Source: Pygmaiobacter massiliensis (GTDB lineage: Bacteria > Bacillota > Clostridia > Oscillospirales > Ruminococcaceae). From it: a stretch of 64,000 nucleotides of DNA. How positions within the stretch are numbered: the stretch's first letter is position 1; every line of letters begins with the position of its first letter. Below are positions 45,639 to 53,478 of this stretch, one piece after another. The notes below the pieces were generated by a model. The model was not told where the DNA came from. It was given only the letters and a program-made list of their open reading frames with translations, and ran no database searches. A program made the position numbers and the translations under genes. The DNA lies in the NCBI RefSeq assembly GCF_900199435.1, contig NZ_OAML01000003.1, forward strand, positions 1,381,166 to 1,445,165. The letters run 5' to 3'.

Positions 45639-45875
45639 ATGCAGGAGGAACAGTATTTTTTGACCCAAACGACTTTAATGTCGGAAGAAGGAGAATCGTA
45701 CATAGCATTTGGCATTCGGGCAGAGAAATCTTCAGCGGCGGTAGAAGATATTTCGACCCGAAAAAATCAGGTGGAAGCCATGGTTTCGTTTTTCAACTTT
45801 CGGCATCTTCCCCCCCAGCGATTGACGGAAGCGGTAGAGCAGATGCTGGCACTGGAAATACTTTTTGACCAGTAA
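45639..45875 (+). CDS. DUF6514-like small protein
   Basis: A 78-residue soluble protein with YIAFGIRAE, VEDISTRKNQVEAMVSFFN and LPPQRLTEAVEQML, a pattern that I associate with the DUF6514 family of Clostridia. Function unknown. It is a single-gene transcript with its own promoter and a perfect terminator. AGAGAGAAGG lies upstream of the ATG. Confidence 0.75.
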   Translation: MQEEQYFLTQTTLMSEEGESYIAFGIRAEKSSAAVEDISTRKNQVEAMVSFFNFRHLPPQRLTEAVEQMLALEILFDQ

Positions 45876-45929
45876 TGCAAACTTTTGTGCCAAGGCGAAA
45901 AACAGTTTTTCCTTTGCTTTCGGCAACGC

Positions 45930-45971
45930 AAAACCCTCTTACAGAGAGTACTCTCTGTAAGAGGGTTTTTT
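45930..45971 (+). terminator. Perfect-palindrome terminator
   Basis: Arms of 20 bp meet with no unpaired loop (ending GAGAGT/ACTCTC) and are followed by TTTTTT in total. The real RNA hairpin will open a few bases at the tip. The remaining bases 45972-46190 hold only a possible TTGACT (46130) / TAGGCT (46152) promoter for the kinase gene. Confidence 0.9.
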
Positions 45972-46190
45972 GCGTGTAATTAAAAAGCAATCCGGTCTCC
46001 GCAAAAAAGGCTGCTTTTAGCAAAAAAATTGTAGACAAGAAAAAACAAGCAGTTACACCGTTTGCCCATATGTGTGCTCCTGTGCCCCAAAACAACACGA
46101 ACCTTGCCGAATACGGCGATGAAAAAGAATTGACTCAGGATAGAAAAATGTTAGGCTAATAAAAAGGTGTCTTTACAGGTAGGTGACGGG

Positions 46191-47816
46191 ATGGAAAAAG
46201 AAGAGCTGGCACGGTATGGCAGGCTCTGTATTCGGTTTCGGTGGGTCGCCGCATTGGTCTCTACTTTGGTATTTCTTACCCTTGCGCCGCACCAAAGCGG
46301 GCATACGGCAATACGTTTGGTGATTGCTGCAGGGATGTTGTCGGCCTGTGCTTTAGGGAATTATTTATATAAAAAATTGTTTATAGAGCAGGGCAGCAGA
46401 ACCGTGTTTTATATTACGCTGGGCATCGAATTGATTGCTTACGGCGTTTTTACCTTGCTCAGCGGCGGCGTTGCAAGCCCATACCTTTGGTACTACTTTG
46501 GCTCGTTAATGATGTTAATGGCATTAAAGCGTACGGTTGTCGGTACGGTGATTGTTTTTGTATGGTGTACCGCCAGCCTTACGCTGAGCCGTTTTTTTTT
46601 GCCAAACGAGATGAGCGCGTTTTATATGGCAGCGAATATCTGCTTTGGGGCCGTTATTGTGCTGGGCAGCAGCGACGTTATCTGTCGTTACGTGCGCAGG
46701 CTCAGTGCTTTGCAAGAAAAGCAGCAGGCACTCAACTGTATTCTGCTGCACGAAAAGGAGCTCAATCATCAGGCGATTGACCAGATTACAGACTTGTATA
46801 ACACGTTTACTTTGTTTGCGATGACGCAGCCAGAACGGGTAATGGCGCAGCTTACTGACACCCTCTGCCGCACCATTGCACCGGAGGGCTGTGCTCTTGT
46901 GAAATTTAGCGGAGAGCACGAGGTGGAGAGACTTCAGAGCAACAAAGTATCGGCAGAGGACGCAAAAGTCTTGGCGCATAATTTTTTGGCAGAAGCAGAA
47001 GGCGAAAACAAGATGAGCTACCGTACGATGCAAGCTGGCCAAACTTATGAAGTGCAGCCAGTTGGTGCAGCGGGTTGGCTGCCAGCCGGTCTGATAATTT
47101 TACCTGTTTCTTCGCACGATAAGACAGAGACAGGGCAAAAAAATTTTTACTTTGAACTCATCGAACTGATTTTTAAAAACCTAGATAGCCAAAAACAACT
47201 AGAGGAGTTGATTGTCACCCAGGAAAAGAGTCGCATCACTGACGAGATTCACGATACTGTTATCCAGAGGCTTTTTGGCATTGCCTGCAATCTGAAACGA
47301 TTGGAACGAGACGCGGGGAATGCGTCAGAAGAGAAAATGAAAGAAGAAATTTGTGCACTTGAGCGCTCTACCGAACAAACCATGAAAGAACTGCGCCAAA
47401 CCATTTATGGCAAAAGCTTTGAGGGCGAGACCTTTACCAGCCGCTTGCAGGAATATATGCAAGAGATGCAGCGGCTCAGTGATGCCCAGCTGGAGCTAGA
47501 GCTGGATGACCGAGTAGAGCAGATGACAAGCGCGCAAAAAATAGCAGCTTACCGTATCATTTGCGAAGGGGTAAGCAATGCTCTGCGTCACGGCAAAGCC
47601 ACCTATGCAGATGTTTCGATTCGGATGGATGAGAGCAACATTACATTAAAAGTGGCGGATAACGGAGAGGGATTCAAACGGGAAGAGAGCAAACCATTTG
47701 AAGGCAACGGCCTAAATAACATCAACAAGATGGTAAAGCTGCTGGCGGGGCAGGTATCCATTGGACCGGGTGAGCCAAAAGGCACCCGGCTTATGGCTCA
47801 GATTCCGCTGCATTGA
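46191..47816 (+). CDS. NarL-type sensor histidine kinase of the fibre operon
   Basis: A 541-residue kinase with about six N-terminal helices (residues 18-170), a middle GAF-like segment, a HisKA_3 domain with phosphoacceptor His354 (TDEIHDTVIQRLFG) and a short ATPase domain (ICEGVSNALRHG, VADNGEGF, GLNNI). No large extracytoplasmic loop is seen, so sensing is in the membrane or cytoplasm. I chose the ATG at 46191 after AGGTGA. The cognate regulator follows 16 nt later. Confidence 0.9.
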   Translation: MEKEELARYGRLCIRFRWVAALVSTLVFLTLAPHQSGHTAIRLVIAAGMLSACALGNYLYKKLFIEQGSRTVFYITLGIELIAYGVFTLLSGGVASPYLWYYFGSLMMLMALKRTVVGTVIVFVWCTASLTLSRFFLPNEMSAFYMAANICFGAVIVLGSSDVICRYVRRLSALQEKQQALNCILLHEKELNHQAIDQITDLYNTFTLFAMTQPERVMAQLTDTLCRTIAPEGCALVKFSGEHEVERLQSNKVSAEDAKVLAHNFLAEAEGENKMSYRTMQAGQTYEVQPVGAAGWLPAGLIILPVSSHDKTETGQKNFYFELIELIFKNLDSQKQLEELIVTQEKSRITDEIHDTVIQRLFGIACNLKRLERDAGNASEEKMKEEICALERSTEQTMKELRQTIYGKSFEGETFTSRLQEYMQEMQRLSDAQLELELDDRVEQMTSAQKIAAYRIICEGVSNALRHGKATYADVSIRMDESNITLKVADNGEGFKREESKPFEGNGLNNINKMVKLLAGQVSIGPGEPKGTRLMAQIPLH

Positions 47817-47832
47817 TTTTTAGGAGGTAGTT

Positions 47833-48504
47833 ATGGTCCTGATTTTAGATGACCATCCGATTGCCCGTCAGGGGTTGGCATCACTGATAGAACTACATTT
47901 TTCGCAAAAAGAAATCGCGCAGGCAGGAACAGTACGCGAAGCTAAAGAGCAAGTGCAGAAAGAAAACGCAGAAGTTGCTTTTATAGATTTGAACCTAGGT
48001 GTCGAGAGCGGATTTGATTTTTTAGAGTGGGCACTCCCCAAATATCCGCAGATGAAAACGTTTTTAATCACCTCCTGTTCGCGTAAAAGTGATTTTGAGT
48101 ATGCCAAGCGTCTAGGGGTGGATGCCTACGTGCTAAAAGATGCATTTGTAGACGAAATTCTTTATGGACTTACCGTAGTGCAGCGGGGAGGAAAATTTTA
48201 CTCCCCCGCGCTGTTTGACACGCAAGAGCAGTTAAGCCAGGATGAGCGATGTGTGCAGCAGCTGACCAACCGAGAACTGGATGTGCTGATGCTGCTGGGG
48301 CAGGGGCTGTGCAACGAAAAGATTTCGAAACAGCTTTATATTTCAGAGGGAACTACAAAGAAGTATGTTGCCGGTATCATGGAAAAACTGAACGCTACAA
48401 ACCGGGTAGAGGCAGCTTTGTTTGCCAACAAAAACACCTTTTTGCTTCAGCGTGCCTACCAAAGCGCGCTGCTGGAAAATAGAAGAAAGGAGAGGGTTGT
48501 TTGA
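47833..48504 (+). CDS. NarL/FixJ-type response regulator of the fibre operon
   Basis: A 223-residue regulator: receiver with Asp52 (VAFIDLNLG) and a LuxR-type helix-turn-helix (LTNRELDVLMLLGQGLCNEK, then YISEGTTKKYVAGIMEKL). It overlaps the first SipW-type substrate gene by four bases, so the sensor pair and the fibre genes are one transcript and probably autoregulate. TAGGAGG precedes the ATG. Confidence 0.92.
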   Translation: MVLILDDHPIARQGLASLIELHFSQKEIAQAGTVREAKEQVQKENAEVAFIDLNLGVESGFDFLEWALPKYPQMKTFLITSCSRKSDFEYAKRLGVDAYVLKDAFVDEILYGLTVVQRGGKFYSPALFDTQEQLSQDERCVQQLTNRELDVLMLLGQGLCNEKISKQLYISEGTTKKYVAGIMEKLNATNRVEAALFANKNTFLLQRAYQSALLENRRKERVV

Positions 48505-49199
48505 AGCGGCAACGTCGTACCATGATAAAAGCAGTAACGGTGGTATTGCTGGTAGCAGGCTTTTCTGGCATTGGCACCGCGTATGCTTACTGGACGGACC
48601 AACTGAATATCACAGCTTCGCTGAAAACGAGCAACTTTGGCCTGCAGTTTGCACCTGCACAGCAATGCGGCGTTCGGTTGCAACAGCCGGGGCTTGAGCA
48701 GGAAACAGGAGTTAAGGCTACGTTGACCGGAGATGGCCGAAGCCTGCTCATAAATTTCGATGAAGGATTGCCAGAGGCCTTTCTGCAAGGGCAGTATCTG
48801 GTTGTAGAATATCCATTGATTCAGCCGGAGGCAGGCAGCGCGCCAGTAGCGGCAAAGGAAGCAAACCTGGCAGAACCGGAGATGAAAGCGGCACTTACCG
48901 CAGAAAATTTTGTGCTTCGGTTAGGCGAAAAAGAGTACCCACTGAGTAGCTGCCCGGAGGGCATCCCCGCCGCGCTGGAAGTGCAGGCTACTCAAGGTAT
49001 TGCGTATGCTAAAAGCGGAGAAGCCATCGGTACTCTTTACCTGAAGCTCACAGAAGAAAGTGTCGCGCTGGCGAAAATGCGGGAAAAAGCAGTAGTCCTC
49101 CCCGCGAGCACTCTGCCGGAAGAAATACAGGGCCAAGAGGGCGCGCTTGCCGTACAATATCGGCTGCAGTTGCCGCTTGCCTTTACCCAAGGGGCATAA
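48501..49199 (+). CDS. Secreted protein with SipW-dependent signal peptide, substrate 1
   Basis: A 232-residue secreted protein. The signal ends in GTAYAYWTDQLNITASLKTS, the pattern of TasA/camelysin-type proteins processed by SipW. The mature part is a single beta-rich domain. The start is TTG at 48501 (after AAAGGAGAGGG), overlapping the regulator stop, which gives the basic MKRQRRT n-region; an ATG seven codons in would lose it. Probable matrix fibre component or anchor. Confidence 0.82.
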   Translation: MKRQRRTMIKAVTVVLLVAGFSGIGTAYAYWTDQLNITASLKTSNFGLQFAPAQQCGVRLQQPGLEQETGVKATLTGDGRSLLINFDEGLPEAFLQGQYLVVEYPLIQPEAGSAPVAAKEANLAEPEMKAALTAENFVLRLGEKEYPLSSCPEGIPAALEVQATQGIAYAKSGEAIGTLYLKLTEESVALAKMREKAVVLPASTLPEEIQGQEGALAVQYRLQLPLAFTQGA

Positions 49200-49242
49200 A
49201 TTGCAAAACGGGCCCAATTGTGTAATGGAGGTTCATCCAAAC

Positions 49243-49680
49243 ATGCTATTTAAAAATCGAAAAAAAGCTTTGGTGGCTTTTATTTTAGTTTTTTGTGCTG
49301 TGCCAACTGCCCTGGCCTACTGGACAGCACAGCTGGAACTGGACGGCACAGGCGAAATTTGCTACCCCGTGAAAATCGAGGCGGCGGCTGCAACGAAAAA
49401 ACAGCCAGTGGCTGAAGTTGCTGTACCGGATGCGCTGCCTACGCATCCACAGACAACACCGCAGCCTAGTGCATCCACAGCGACAGACTCTTCTCCGGCG
49501 CAGCAGACGGCAGAACCGAGTGCAGTGCCCAGCGCGGAGCCTGGCATAGTCCTCAATACACCGGAGCCTACGGCTGCACCGGAACCGGATATGACCCTCA
49601 CGCCGGAGCAACCCGCAGTGCAAGAAGCTGCCCCGCCTGCGAATGGGCAATTGCTGCCTATGGCAGATATGGCTGCTTAG
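49243..49680 (+). CDS. Small secreted protein with SipW-dependent signal peptide, substrate 2
   Basis: A 145-residue protein: signal with PTALAYWTAQLELDGTGE at the cleavage region, a very short folded part, then about 85 residues rich in Pro, Thr, Ala, Ser and Glu with repeated TPEPTAAPEP-like text. Such low-complexity tails act as extended wall- or matrix-spanning stalks. The start at 49243 uses GGAGG 11 nt away; an ATG at 49225 overlaps that site. Too small to be an ordinary fibre monomer. Confidence 0.75.
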   Translation: MLFKNRKKALVAFILVFCAVPTALAYWTAQLELDGTGEICYPVKIEAAAATKKQPVAEVAVPDALPTHPQTTPQPSASTATDSSPAQQTAEPSAVPSAEPGIVLNTPEPTAAPEPDMTLTPEQPAVQEAAPPANGQLLPMADMAA

Positions 49681-49704
49681 TGCGTTGCTGTACTGGAGGA
49701 GAAA

Positions 49705-50895
49705 ATGATCAGCACGAAAAAATACGGCATTACGGCAATCGCAATTTTTTTGCTGTTTGCCGGTTTTTCTGCACCGGCATGGCAAAGGCTGATGAATTTT
49801 TCGGTTTTTGCCATGCCGATTTGCTGGGTCAGCCTTTTTTTGCTTGTGCAATTTGGGCTGCCCCAGCTGGGTACTTACGGTAAACTGGTTCATCGTGGCA
49901 CCATGCAAAGTTGTGCGGTGCTGGGCGCGCTGATGAAACTGGCGCTCTGCTTTTTGCTGGCGGCCTTTTTAAAAGAGCTTGCCCCATCACCGTACGACCA
50001 TACCCCTCTGGGTGTTCTCTACAATTTGCTGGCTTTACTGCCGCTATTGGCCGCACGGGAAACAGTGCGGGCTTATGGTCTGGGCCTTGCGATTTACCTG
50101 CCCCGCTGGCGGGTGCCGCTTATGGTGTTTACTACCTTGCTGCTTACGGCAACGCAGTGGAACTGGGCAAAGCTCACGGGTTCGGGCAAATCTCTTTTTA
50201 TTGCGGTGTGCAGTGAAACGTTGCCGGTGCTTGCAGAAAATTTGGCTGCATGTGTGCTGGTGTGGTATGGCGGGCCGGCAACAAGTATGCTATACCTCGG
50301 CATTTTGCAGGTGTTTGAACGAATTTTTCCGGTGCTGCCGAATCTGGGCTGGCTTGCAAAAAGCGCCATCGGTATTTGCTACCCGGTATTTTTTGCGCAA
50401 ATTCTAAAAGCGCGCTATGAAGTTTTGAACCACGAGGTACTGCCAGACAGAGAAGAGAATTTTGGCAGCTACATTGCCAGCATATCCGCAGCGGTGCTGT
50501 TTTGCTGGTTTTGTGTCGGGGTGTTCCGTTACTATCCGTCCGTGGTTTTAACCGGCAGTATGGAACCGCTGATTCAGCCCGGAGATGCAGTGGTAATTCG
50601 GAAACTGAAAACAGAAGCAGAGCTGGAACAACTACGAGAAGGCGATATCATCAATTTTAAAAGAGAGGATATCACGATTACACATCGCATCCTCACCATA
50701 AAAAAGGACGAGGCTGGCAACCTCTCTTTTGTAACCAAAGGCGACAATAACGATTCGCCCGACCAGCAGGAAGTAGCCCCAAATGATATTCAGGGCACCG
50801 TAGAAAAAATTGTGCCAAAAGTAGGGATGCCGGTACTTTTGCTGAAAAGCCAGGAGGAAATTCCGGAAGGGGTAGTGGAGAATGGAGCAAAATAG
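49705..50895 (+). CDS. sipW: SipW-type signal peptidase I with long membrane N-terminus
   Basis: A 396-residue protein. Residues 1-255 form about eight helices not found in Bacillus SipW (about 190 residues). The C-terminal catalytic domain has the Ser motif LTGSMEPLIQPGD, a His (ITHRIL) in place of the usual Lys, and KGDNNDSPD, so it is the ER/archaeal-type peptidase. It should cleave the three YWT-type precursors of the operon outside the membrane. GGAGGAG precedes the ATG. Confidence 0.92.
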   Translation: MISTKKYGITAIAIFLLFAGFSAPAWQRLMNFSVFAMPICWVSLFLLVQFGLPQLGTYGKLVHRGTMQSCAVLGALMKLALCFLLAAFLKELAPSPYDHTPLGVLYNLLALLPLLAARETVRAYGLGLAIYLPRWRVPLMVFTTLLLTATQWNWAKLTGSGKSLFIAVCSETLPVLAENLAACVLVWYGGPATSMLYLGILQVFERIFPVLPNLGWLAKSAIGICYPVFFAQILKARYEVLNHEVLPDREENFGSYIASISAAVLFCWFCVGVFRYYPSVVLTGSMEPLIQPGDAVVIRKLKTEAELEQLREGDIINFKREDITITHRILTIKKDEAGNLSFVTKGDNNDSPDQQEVAPNDIQGTVEKIVPKVGMPVLLLKSQEEIPEGVVENGAK

Positions 50896-52030
50896 CACGG
50901 CAAAGGCCGTAGAAAAAACAGAAATACCGATGATTGCAGATAGCGCCGAGCGGGTAATGAGAGGAGCAGAAAAAGCGCCTAAGCGCGCACTGAGCGCGAA
51001 AAATAAGTTGATAGCGCTCGCAGCAGCTGCCGGGCTGGTATGTGGCGGTGCTGCATTGCTGTTTACAGGCAGCCAACGTGCCCCGGTGACAACACAGCAA
51101 CCGTTGTACCAAGCGCAAATTACAGTAGACGCTGCTTACCGGGTTCACCTGATAGCCAACGAGCTGTACCCGCAGGAGTGGATGGAAGAAGGCAGCGTGT
51201 ATTCGGAAAAGCTAACAGATTACATTGAACTAATCCCTACAGCAACACTGGAAGGCAGCGGAGAGGCCGCGATAACTGGCAGATACGAACTGACTGCCGT
51301 ACTGGAAGGCTACCGTACCGTAAACGAAACAAAGCAGGTGGTTTACAGCCAAAGCTATTCGCTGCAAACGGGTAGTATCAACCAGCAGGCAGTGCAGGCA
51401 AAAATGGAAGCCCCGATTCGCATTGTACCGGCGGAATACCGCGAGAAGGCCGCACAGGCAGACGCAATTTTAGATACCAGTCCCAACCGGGACTTCTATC
51501 TGCTGTATCAGGGGACTTTTTCTGCGAATACGCCGGATGGCGCTACCGAAAAAGAGTTTAGCTACCAGTTTCATATTCCGCTGGGCAAAGGCAATGATCT
51601 TTATGAGTTGGCAAAGTCCGAACCCACAGCCCTTACAGCGGATATTTCCACTGAAGTGACAACTCCGGGCCACCCGGATGCTGCGAAAATAGTATTGGGT
51701 GCCGTTTGCCTTGCGGCTGGCGCTGCTGTGGCTTGGTATGTGCTGCGTAGAACCCGCCCGCAGACGCCAGAAGAAAAATACCGCGACAGCCTGCGTGAAA
51801 TTTTAAGAAAATACGGCAGCCGCATGGTGAACATTCATCAAATGCCGCCCACAGAAGGGCGAGAGCTGCTCAAGGTGGAAGAAATCTCTCAGCTGATTTT
51901 GCTCTCGGAAGAGTTGCAGCAACCGGTGCTTTATGCGGCTGATCTTGCGGGCCTTGCCAAAGAGGGTTTGTTTGGCGTGCTAAGCGAAAACCGGTGGTAC
52001 CTTTATTGCCACCCACACATTACTACTTAA
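50882..52030 (+). CDS. DUF5305-like membrane protein of the fibre operon
   Basis: A 382-residue protein: cytoplasmic N-terminus, helix near residues 45-62, an extracytoplasmic domain of about 210 residues (begins LYQAQITVDAAYRVHLIANE), a second helix near 275-292 and a cytoplasmic tail with a two-helix domain. I associate this with DUF5305, commonly beside SipW. It overlaps sipW by 14 bases. Possible roles are fibre assembly or anchoring and signalling back across the membrane. Confidence 0.78.
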   Translation: MEQNSTAKAVEKTEIPMIADSAERVMRGAEKAPKRALSAKNKLIALAAAAGLVCGGAALLFTGSQRAPVTTQQPLYQAQITVDAAYRVHLIANELYPQEWMEEGSVYSEKLTDYIELIPTATLEGSGEAAITGRYELTAVLEGYRTVNETKQVVYSQSYSLQTGSINQQAVQAKMEAPIRIVPAEYREKAAQADAILDTSPNRDFYLLYQGTFSANTPDGATEKEFSYQFHIPLGKGNDLYELAKSEPTALTADISTEVTTPGHPDAAKIVLGAVCLAAGAAVAWYVLRRTRPQTPEEKYRDSLREILRKYGSRMVNIHQMPPTEGRELLKVEEISQLILLSEELQQPVLYAADLAGLAKEGLFGVLSENRWYLYCHPHITT

Positions 52031-52162
52031 GTAGTAGTTAGCCCGATGCTTTTGGGGTGAATTGATTGGATATTTTGGCCCTCAAAAAGGGGCAGAAAGT
52101 GCGCTGTGGAAAATCAAAACCTTTCTTATAATAAAGATACAAACTTTTTGGGAGGTTTTGAA

Positions 52163-53203
52163 ATGAGAAAAGCAAGCAAAAAATCAGTCATCGCCGGTGT
52201 TCTGGCATTTTCCATGATTTTAACCGGTACCGGGTACGCATACTGGACCGATACCCTGAATGTAACTACTAAGGCCACCACCGGTGATTTGGATGTCACC
52301 TTTGTTGACTTTGGTTTGTATGCTCAGTATAACAATGAGCTCGGAGCAGCTAAAGAGAATGGCTGGAGCATCATCGATGGCATCAAAGGAGCCAACGGCG
52401 AAAATAGTAACTATGTAAAGAGTGATTATTTTAGACGTGGCACCTATTACAATAGAATTGCAGACGCAAATGCTTTAAAAAGCTATGCAAAGCGCACCGA
52501 GGGATACCATAGTGTGACCATTGACCCCCAAACCACCAAACTGGATGATGCGACTCCTCTCACGGCGGACGAAAAGGTGAATAAGGTTTATCCGGAGGGC
52601 ACTCTGCACAGTGATAAAATTGCAATCTCTCTTAATAATCTCTATCCGGGCTATGCACAGGCATACCGTTCCGATATTATCAATATCGGCAACCTTGCAG
52701 CCAAATTGAGCAATGTGAAATTTAGTGTTTCGGGCATTGACAAAGCTCACGTAGATGATATGCTGGGTGTTGCACTGCTGGTAGACCATGAGACTGGGGG
52801 AAATAGCGACGGCGATACTTTCGCACTCTGCAAAGAGCTAGCTGTTAAAGCTGGTCCCGGGTCCACATTTACGGTAGGTGGTGTAGAGTTTCTGCGCTTG
52901 TCTGCCTTTACTAACTTGAGTGAGGCAACTATTGCTCAAGTGTGTGAACACAATACTTTGCTCTGCAAACCGAATGATGAGCGTTTGGACCTTTTCCTGG
53001 CCGTTGCAATGGATCCCGATGCCCAGGGTGTTTATACCAGCGGCAACGCTCAAAAAATGAGCGGAATCAGCGATGAGCTTTCCCAGCGGGGCAATGCAAC
53101 CCTTTCTATAGATCTTGCATGGGATCAGTTTAATTCTGGCAAAGAAACCGCGAATGTTCCGGGAAATATCTTGCAAAAGCAGAACAGTAACACTCTTAGC
53201 TAA
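52163..53203 (+). CDS. TasA-like matrix fibre protein with SipW-dependent signal peptide, substrate 3
   Basis: A 346-residue secreted protein. Signal and mature start read GTGYAYWTDTLNVTTKATTG, followed by DLDVTFVDFGLY and a beta-rich domain with INIGNLAAKLSNVKFSVSGI, as in TasA/camelysin fibre subunits. The ATG at 52163 has GGGAGG 7 nt upstream; the frame is open to 52106 without a site. It is the largest substrate and the likely main fibre protein. A strong terminator follows. Confidence 0.88.
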   Translation: MRKASKKSVIAGVLAFSMILTGTGYAYWTDTLNVTTKATTGDLDVTFVDFGLYAQYNNELGAAKENGWSIIDGIKGANGENSNYVKSDYFRRGTYYNRIADANALKSYAKRTEGYHSVTIDPQTTKLDDATPLTADEKVNKVYPEGTLHSDKIAISLNNLYPGYAQAYRSDIINIGNLAAKLSNVKFSVSGIDKAHVDDMLGVALLVDHETGGNSDGDTFALCKELAVKAGPGSTFTVGGVEFLRLSAFTNLSEATIAQVCEHNTLLCKPNDERLDLFLAVAMDPDAQGVYTSGNAQKMSGISDELSQRGNATLSIDLAWDQFNSGKETANVPGNILQKQNSNTLS

Positions 53204-53244
53204 TCGGTTGTTCTTGTTGCAACACTTAGTTGAAAATTTTTGCT

Positions 53245-53285
53245 AAAACACAGCCGAACAACAAAAAGTTCGGCTGTGTTTTTGT
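53245..53285 (+). terminator. Terminator of the fibre operon
   Basis: A 15-bp perfect stem (AAAACACAGCCGAAC / GTTCGGCTGTGTTTT) with an 8-nt A-rich loop and TTGTTT. Confidence 0.92.
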
Positions 53286-53385
53286 TTGGGTACATTTACC
53301 GATGAGTATGAAAGTTAAGAAGGAGTGCTGATGCGATAGGGAGCCAACATTTGCTGTTCTATGCTAATCTCGACGATTCTGCTGA

Positions 53386-53414
53386 TTGTGCCTATCGGAA
53401 AAGCAGGTTATAAT
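53386..53414 (+). promoter_or_regulatory. Promoter of the GTPase-NYN fusion gene
   Basis: TTGTGC (53386-53391), a 17-nt spacer and a consensus TATAAT (53409-53414); start near 53421, leader of about 58 nt. Confidence 0.75.
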
Positions 53415-53478
53415 AACATAAAAGAGATGGCACACGGCAAGTTGCCGAAAGCCGAAAACAAGATGGGACGGCAACGCT

